From Rhizobiaceae bacterium (GTDB taxonomy: Bacteria; Pseudomonadota; Alphaproteobacteria; Rhizobiales; Rhizobiaceae): a stretch of 33,345 nucleotides of DNA. Under the pieces are notes generated by a model that was given only the letters and a program-made list of their open reading frames with translations, had not been told where the DNA came from and did not search any database. The translations under genes were made by a program, and so were the position numbers. Positions 28,775-33,345 of the stretch are shown here, one piece after another. The stretch spans positions 1 to 33,345 of the forward strand of contig JAMLJD010000048.1 in the NCBI GenBank assembly GCA_023953775.1. Reading direction: 5' to 3'. Position 1 is the stretch's first letter. Each line of letters opens with the position of its first letter.

Positions 28775-30352
28775 TCACCGCTTCACCTCCCAGGTGGTGA
28801 TGCGGTCGCCGGTCTCGGGGTCCTTGCCGTCCTTCAACTGGATGCCCTGTTCGAGCAATTCGTCGCGGATGCGGTCGGCCTCGGCCCAGTTCTTTTCCCG
28901 GATGAAGGCGAGGCGTTCGTCGATCTTTTCAGATATGCCTGCGACAACTTGCTGAGAAACTCTACTTTCGACTTGTCGCTCGCGCCAATTTCGAAGGTCA
29001 AAGCCGAGAAAGTCCAAATCATCGGCTAACTGGATCACCGCTCTAGCCGACCAGAAACCGCCGAATTTTCCTCGTATCTGCTGCGTGAGCCGTTCGATAT
29101 GCCCTTCAAGACCATCTGTCCGCAGATCGTCGGTGAGCATAAAGATCAAGTCTTCAGACGGCCCCCGGTATGGGAACGTCTCCAGAGGCCGGGATTGTCG
29201 ATCCATCTCGACTATCAGATCTGATAGTTCATCCAATTTTTGGCTGACAGTTCTGAGGCGGTCAGCGGAAAAGTCGATCGGCTCCTTGTAGTTTGTCATC
29301 AGCATGGCCAGCCGCAGCACCTCGCCCGGCCACTTCCGGCCACCGAACTTTTCGGTTTCCAGCAGCTCGTGGATGGTGACGAAGTTGCCTTCGCTTTTCG
29401 ACATCTTGCGGCCCTCGACCTGCAGGAAGCCGTTGTGCATCCAGTAGTTGGCCATGGCCGCCGTGCCGTGGCCGCAGCGCGACTGGGCGATCTCGTTCTC
29501 GTGGTGCGGGAAGATCAGATCGAGCCCGCCGCCATGAATGTCGAAGCGGTGCGGCAGCGCCTGCGCCTCGGCCGACAGCCGGTTCTTCAACTCATCCCAC
29601 AAAAGCGCGTCGCTCATCGCCGAGCACTCGATGTGCCAGCCGGGGCGGCCGCGGATCGCAAGCGGCTTGCCGTCGACGGTGAACGTCGCGTCCCAGCCGG
29701 GCTCGGCGTCGGAGGATTCCTTCCACAGCACGAAGTCGCCGGGGTTCTTCTTGTGCGCGTCGACGGCTACCCGCGCGCCCGCCTGCTGCTCGTCGAGATT
29801 GCGCTTCGAGAGCTGGCCGTAGTCGGGCATCGATGCGGTGTCGAACAGGATTTCGCCTTTCGCCGCATAGGCGTGACCGCGGTCGATGAGAGATTGAATC
29901 AGGCTCACCATGTCGGCGCGGCCATCGGCGCGCGGCAGCACATATTCGGTCGCGCGCGGCTGGTGCGTCGGCGGCAGGCAGCCGAGCGCGGCGACATCCT
30001 TCTGGTACTGGTCGTAGGTCGGCTCGGTGACCTTGCGGATCGCCTCGTTCAGCGAAAGCCGGCCGACCTCGATCTCCGCGCCATAGTCGCGCAGCGCCCG
30101 CGCGTTGATCTTGTCGTCCACGTCGGTGATGTTGCGGACATAGGTGACGCGGTCTTCGCCGTAGAGGTGACGCAGCAGCCGGTAGAGCACGTCGAACACG
30201 ATCGCCGGGCGGGCATTGCCGATATGGGCGTAGTCGTAGACCGTCGGCCCGCAGACATACATGCGCACATGGTCCGCGTCGATCGGGTCGAAGACCTCCT
30301 TCGTCCGCGTCAGCGTGTTGTAGATCCGCAAAGGGTTGGATCCGTCCGTCAT
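28775..30352 (-). CDS. cysS: Cysteinyl-tRNA synthetase
   Basis: Charges tRNA-Cys with cysteine. The product has 525 residues, longer than the common 460. The zinc cysteine C34 precedes HIGN (43-46), the variant of HIGH usual in this lineage. KMSKS is at 316-320, and WHIECSAMS and [15 protein letters not shown] are conserved. Residues 358-478 are encoded by DNA of about 51% G+C (28921-29280, hand count), whereas the flanking parts are typical for the window. The C-terminal RNA-binding region there still shows the expected LTDDLRTDG tract, so the gene looks intact but mosaic. It heads the same-strand chain running to cimA. Confidence 0.95.
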   Translation of the reverse strand: MTDGSNPLRIYNTLTRTKEVFDPIDADHVRMYVCGPTVYDYAHIGNARPAIVFDVLYRLLRHLYGEDRVTYVRNITDVDDKINARALRDYGAEIEVGRLSLNEAIRKVTEPTYDQYQKDVAALGCLPPTHQPRATEYVLPRADGRADMVSLIQSLIDRGHAYAAKGEILFDTASMPDYGQLSKRNLDEQQAGARVAVDAHKKNPGDFVLWKESSDAEPGWDATFTVDGKPLAIRGRPGWHIECSAMSDALLWDELKNRLSAEAQALPHRFDIHGGGLDLIFPHHENEIAQSRCGHGTAAMANYWMHNGFLQVEGRKMSKSEGNFVTIHELLETEKFGGRKWPGEVLRLAMLMTNYKEPIDFSADRLRTVSQKLDELSDLIVEMDRQSRPLETFPYRGPSEDLIFMLTDDLRTDGLEGHIERLTQQIRGKFGGFWSARAVIQLADDLDFLGFDLRNWRERQVESRVSQQVVAGISEKIDERLAFIREKNWAEADRIRDELLEQGIQLKDGKDPETGDRITTWEVKR

Positions 30353-30718
30353 CGATACATGTCCCCTGGCCTGCTGGCCGGGGCGTTTTTCGTGACTGTC
30401 AGGTGAGCGAAAACGTCCGGACCAGCGGGTGCGCTAGCCGATAATGCAAATGCCGGTAATGGCGAAAGGCGTTTTCATGGCCGGCTTTATCGCCCCGAGG
30501 CCAAGCAGCGTCAAGCCGGAAACTGAACCAGCCGGCGCCTCGAGGCGTTGCATAAATGCATCGCCCCCGCCACGAAACCCTATCGTAAACGATACGTTAG
30601 CCATACGGGCGCAACTTTATCGACGGGGAGGCGAGAACCGGCGCGAACGGCCACGAATTTGTCTCAATCGACCACCACCTGCGCCAGCAACCGAAACACA
30701 GAAACAGGAACCAGACCG
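30353..30718. other. Intergenic region with two palindromes
   Basis: A 366-nt region between the divergent cysS and a small ORF, with no convincing gene. Two dyads with the same AA spacer stand out: TGCAT-AA-ATGCA (30549-30560) and TATCGT-AA-ACGATA (30581-30594). Either could be a binding site for a dimeric regulator. G+C is lower than in surrounding genes. Promoters for cysS and for the small ORF are expected here. Confidence 0.45.
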
Positions 30719-30877
30719 ATGCCCCGCAAAACCACCGAAGCCAAGCGCGAAAACGCGACGAATGCCGGCCTTGTGAGCCAGTATCGCGCGATCGGGCCGG
30801 CTGCGGTCATGGCTGCCGTGCTGTGCGCGACCCGCAAGCGGATCCGCCAGGCGCAGAACGCAGCCAAGCCGGCATAA
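30719..30877 (+). CDS. Small basic hypothetical protein (52 aa)
   Basis: A 52-residue ORF starting at ATG 30719 with an AGGAA ribosome binding site at good spacing and followed by a terminator hairpin. The product starts MPRKTTEAKRENA, has a mildly hydrophobic centre (IGPAAVMAAVLCA) and ends in a basic tail. It is not assigned to a known family. Codon third positions are G+C rich as in real genes here, but at this length chance cannot be excluded. The frame extends upstream to 30548 without a better start. Confidence 0.5.
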   Translation: MPRKTTEAKRENATNAGLVSQYRAIGPAAVMAAVLCATRKRIRQAQNAAKPA

Positions 30878-30886
30878 GCCGGCTTT
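30866..30886 (+). terminator. Terminator hairpin at the end of the small ORF
   Basis: AAGCCGGC (30866-30873) and GCCGGCTT (30878-30885) pair in an 8-bp stem. The ATAA loop contains the stop codon of the small ORF. Only a short T-run follows. A second stem (30900-30907 with 30917-30924) lies just beyond, before the convergent gene. Confidence 0.5.
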
Positions 30887-30950
30887 CAGATGAGGCGAGG
30901 CCGCCCCGCCGATATGGGGGCGGCTCAATCCCGGACGGACCTCGCGCACC

Positions 30951-31364
30951 TCACTCCGCCGGGTCGGCGAGACACGGGTCGAGCATGATCCGGCGCTCCC
31001 CGACGCGGCTGTAGCCGCCCGCGAACAACACCGTCTCGCCAACCTCGCGGCCTTCCTTGCTGTAGGTGACGCACATCACCTGCACGCCGTCTTCCGGACA
31101 CATCACCAGATAGGCCAGCGCGCCATCCCAGTCGATCGAGACAACTTCGCCGGTGATGACGAAGCTGATGCGCCCGTCCTCGTCGGGAGCCTCGTCGATC
31201 CATCGCGGCGCGGTCGCGCAGGTGGCCGGCGTGTCGGCATAGCCCTCGCCCTCCCGGAACGGGCTTTCGGGATCGCAGCACTCGCGCGCCTGGGCGCCCG
31301 ACAGGGTGACGGCAAGCAGGACGCAAGCGAGGATTGAGGGGCGGCGGGCAGACGGTCGGGTCAT
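30951..31364 (-). CDS. Secreted cysteine-containing protein of unknown function
   Basis: A 137-residue protein with a signal peptide (arginine-rich start, hydrophobic ILACVLLAVTLSGAQA, cleavage before RECC). The mature part has six cysteines, including the adjacent pair in RECCDPES, so disulfides in the periplasm are likely. It is acidic, with VITGEVVSIDWDGALAYLVMC suggesting a small beta-rich domain. I do not recognise a family. It is downstream of lysE on the same strand, 68 nt away. Confidence 0.65.
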   Translation of the reverse strand: MTRPSARRPSILACVLLAVTLSGAQARECCDPESPFREGEGYADTPATCATAPRWIDEAPDEDGRISFVITGEVVSIDWDGALAYLVMCPEDGVQVMCVTYSKEGREVGETVLFAGGYSRVGERRIMLDPCLADPAE

Positions 31365-31432
31365 TTGGCTCTCCGGTAAGGCAAGATGCATCCATTCCCG
31401 GCAAATCCGGCGCAAGCGCGGCGGACGCCTCG

Positions 31433-32047
31433 TCAAACCGACAGGGCGAGCGACAGGGCGAGGCCGGCCATCACCAGGCCGATCAGGACGTCGAGCACCT
31501 GCCACGAGCGTGGGCGGGCGAAGATCGGCTGCAGCAGACGCGCGCCGTAGCCGAGACCGAAGAACCAGACGAAGGACGCCGCCATCGCGCCGAGTGCGAA
31601 TACGAGCCGGCCGGTGCCGGAATACTGGCCGGACAGCCCGCCGACCAAGAGCACGGTATCGAGATAGACGTGCGGATTGAGGAAGGTGAAGGCCAGGCAG
31701 GCAAGGATTGCCGGCCACAATGCGGTTTCGCCGCGCGTGGCCGCCTCGAGCGCGCCGGGACGCAACGCGCGACGAAAGGCGAGCAGGGAATATGCGGCGA
31801 GAAAGACCGCGCCGGCGACCGAAACGATGCGAACGGCGCCCGGCGACGACGCCACGATGGCGCCGAGGCCACCGACGCCCGCCGCGATCAGCACCGCGTC
31901 CGACAGCGCACATATCAGGCACAGGACGAAGACATGCCGGTCGAGAAGCCCCTGCCGCAGGATGAACGCGTTCTGCGCGCCGATCGCGACGATCAGCGAG
32001 CCGCCGAGCAGGAAACCGGCGAGAAAGATCGAGAGATTCGAATCCAT
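31433..32047 (-). CDS. LysE/ArgO family amino acid exporter
   Basis: A 204-residue inner-membrane protein with six hydrophobic segments. GSLIVAIGAQNAFILRQGL is the LysE/ArgO signature, and LAFTFLNPHVYLDTVLLVGGL is the second conserved block, seen in lysine and arginine exporters. Basic amino acid export is therefore likely. ATG 32047 is chosen; the frame extends 12 codons upstream with an arginine-rich lead. No LysG/ArgP-type regulator gene is adjacent in the window. Confidence 0.9.
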   Translation of the reverse strand: MDSNLSIFLAGFLLGGSLIVAIGAQNAFILRQGLLDRHVFVLCLICALSDAVLIAAGVGGLGAIVASSPGAVRIVSVAGAVFLAAYSLLAFRRALRPGALEAATRGETALWPAILACLAFTFLNPHVYLDTVLLVGGLSGQYSGTGRLVFALGAMAASFVWFFGLGYGARLLQPIFARPRSWQVLDVLIGLVMAGLALSLALSV

Positions 32048-32123
32048 CGGGCCAAGGAAACGGATCAGCCGACGGCGGCGCAATGGGGCAGACGGCGCCC
32101 GCCACGCGGCCAGCCGCAGGCCG

Positions 32124-32885
32124 TCAAAGAAGCTTCATCTGCCGCTCGGGAGGCTCGGGATCGGTGCGTGGCGGGGTATCATCGGCCTCTGGCAGCGCGA
32201 CCGGCTGCTGGATTTCGGGGCCGGTATTGGCGACCTTGTTGACGAGGTCGGAGACCGGGATCGCCTCAAAATAATCGTCATTGGCCGGCTGCAGCAGGTC
32301 GGCCACGTCGCGCGGCTCGCGATCGCGGCAGTCGAGCCAGCGGGCGAAGTCGCCGGGATGTATGACCACCGGCATGCGGTCGTGGATATGGCGGATCGCG
32401 GCGTTGGCGCTCGTCGTCAGGATCGCCCCGGTGTCGATCTCGGAGCCTCCCGGCTCGAGCCAGGTTTCCATCAGTCCGGCGAAGGCGACCACGCCGCCGC
32501 CTTTCGGCCGCACCCAGTAGGGTTGCGCCTTCTTCTTGCCGTCGCGCTTCCACTCATAGAAGCCGGATGCCGGCACCAGCGTGCGCCGGTGGCGCATGGC
32601 GGCCCGGAACGAGTTCTTCTCGGCCGCCGTCTCGGAGCGCGCGTTGATCATCAACGGCAAATCCTTCGGGTTCCTCGCCCATGAAGGGATGAACCCCCAG
32701 CGAACGAGGACGGCGTGCCGGTCAGGCAGGTTCGAGCCTTCGGGGCCTGGCGGACCGGCGGCGATCATCAATACGGGCTGGGTCGGCGCGATGTTGTAGC
32801 GCGGCGGGAAGACCTGCAATTCGAGCAGGGCGAAGATCGCCTCGATCTCCTCCGGCGTCGCCGTCAGCGCATACCGGCCGCACAT
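32124..32885 (-). CDS. SRAP domain protein (YedK/HMCES family), abasic-site DNA-protein crosslinker
   Basis: Binds abasic sites in single-stranded DNA through its N-terminal cysteine, shielding them during replication. The product has 253 residues. After Met removal C2 (MCGRYALT) is the crosslinking residue, and N81 (NARSE), E111 (GFYEW) and H168 (IHDRMP) complete the active site. The core ends near residue 215. A proline/acid-rich tail follows and ends in ERQMKLL, resembling a bacterial sliding-clamp binding peptide (QxxLL/F). It lies 4 nt downstream of the DUF2799 gene on the same strand. Confidence 0.93.
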   Translation of the reverse strand: MCGRYALTATPEEIEAIFALLELQVFPPRYNIAPTQPVLMIAAGPPGPEGSNLPDRHAVLVRWGFIPSWARNPKDLPLMINARSETAAEKNSFRAAMRHRRTLVPASGFYEWKRDGKKKAQPYWVRPKGGGVVAFAGLMETWLEPGGSEIDTGAILTTSANAAIRHIHDRMPVVIHPGDFARWLDCRDREPRDVADLLQPANDDYFEAIPVSDLVNKVANTGPEIQQPVALPEADDTPPRTDPEPPERQMKLL

Positions 32886-32889
32886 TGCG

Positions 32890-33345
32890 TCACCCCGCGA
32901 GCCCGTTGAACGAGACGTACCGGTCATAGGCCAGTTCCGCCTCGCGGATGCGGCCTTCGGCGATATAGAGCTGCGTCTCAAGCGACGATATCCGGGTGCG
33001 CAGCGCCCGGCGCTCGTCCTTCGATTCGGTCTTCCCGATATTGGCGAGCAGGCTGTCGATCTCGCGCTGGATGCGATCGCGTTCGGCGCGCGCATCGTGG
33101 ACGCGCCTGCCGACCTCATAGGCGTTCTCGAAGCCCGGCGCGACGTCCGGCGGGCAGGATTGCGAATAGGAGCGGCCCTCGCGCCCTTCCCTGAGGCCGG
33201 TCTGCGGCGTGCAGTACGATCTGATGCCGACCTCCCAGCCGTCCCTCCAGCTCTGCTCGTCGACAGGGAGGCCATGCTTGCCGCAGGCATCGCGATGCAG
33301 CTTCACATAGGTCTGGGGCCTGCCCGTCTGCCCGTCGGTGACGCC
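32890..33345 (-). CDS. DUF2799 family protein (N-terminus outside window)
   Basis: The frame is open through the right edge, so only the C-terminal 151 residues are visible. Residues at the edge read GVTDGQTGRPQTYVKLHRDACGK in part, then DEQSWRDGWEVGIRSYCTP and GREGRSYSQSC, the repeated aromatic/Gly pattern of DUF2799. These proteins are often lipoproteins, but the signal region is not in view. A coiled coil (ARAERDRIQREIDSL onward, about 50 residues) precedes the C-terminus. The apparent start at 33306 is a GTG inside the domain and is not the true start. Confidence 0.85.
   Translation of the reverse strand, partial: GVTDGQTGRPQTYVKLHRDACGKHGLPVDEQSWRDGWEVGIRSYCTPQTGLREGREGRSYSQSCPPDVAPGFENAYEVGRRVHDARAERDRIQREIDSLLANIGKTESKDERRALRTRISSLETQLYIAEGRIREAELAYDRYVSFNGLAG

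Overview
The window is chromosomal DNA, roughly 65% G+C by eye. Genes are tightly packed, with frequent 4-bp start/stop overlaps and several TTG or GTG starts. Gene content and order (dnaB-alr-radA-cvpA-purF, pssA-psd, an Atm1-type exporter, a LOG-family protein, a CysS with the HIGN variant of the HIGH motif, an SRAP/YedK protein) point to an alphaproteobacterium of the order Hyphomicrobiales, most likely Phyllobacteriaceae (Mesorhizobium and relatives). The genus is an inference from recognised protein families, not from a search.

Left third (1-10.3 kb): the tail of a cyclopropane fatty acid synthase and a YnfA-type membrane protein, then the conserved block dnaB, alr, radA, cvpA, purF. A DUF3800 gene of clearly lower G+C is wedged between alr and radA. 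Facing purF is a doxX-sugE pair. The 73-nt gap between those two genes holds two hairpins with ACGA loops, the signature of a guanidine-II (mini-ykkC) riboswitch, directly upstream of the guanidinium exporter gene. An SDR dehydrogenase follows.

Middle (10.3-24.7 kb): an AraC regulator divergent from a cupin plus flavin monooxygenase pair (probable catabolic unit); a luciferase-like monooxygenase; a secreted lectin-like protein; an OsmC protein; a phospholipid section (PlsC-like acyltransferase, pssA, psd); an ArsR repressor with extra cysteines co-directional with an Atm1-type ABC exporter and with an operator-like palindrome in front; a large LysM envelope protein built of low-complexity linkers; a LOG protein; and a RarD permease.

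Right third (24.7-33.3 kb): a same-strand chain reading cysS, DUF559, VOC, GFA, prolyl aminopeptidase, citramalate synthase. Its last five genes are coupled by overlaps or a 3-nt gap, and it ends at a good intrinsic terminator. The DUF559 endonuclease-like gene is bracketed by two inverted copies of a 50-bp double-hairpin repeat (49 of 50 bases identical), and one copy encodes part of the protein's C-terminus. An internal stretch of cysS has a sharp G+C drop. The window closes with a tiny ORF, a small secreted protein, a LysE exporter, an SRAP (YedK/HMCES) DNA-protein crosslink enzyme whose last residues look like a sliding-clamp binding peptide, and a truncated DUF2799 lipoprotein-type gene.

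The best candidates for something undescribed are the DUF559 gene with its inverted repeats and the clamp-binding-like tail of the SRAP protein. The guanidine-II riboswitch is a known class but is a strong regulatory call. No tRNA, rRNA, insertion sequence, prophage or CRISPR array was seen.
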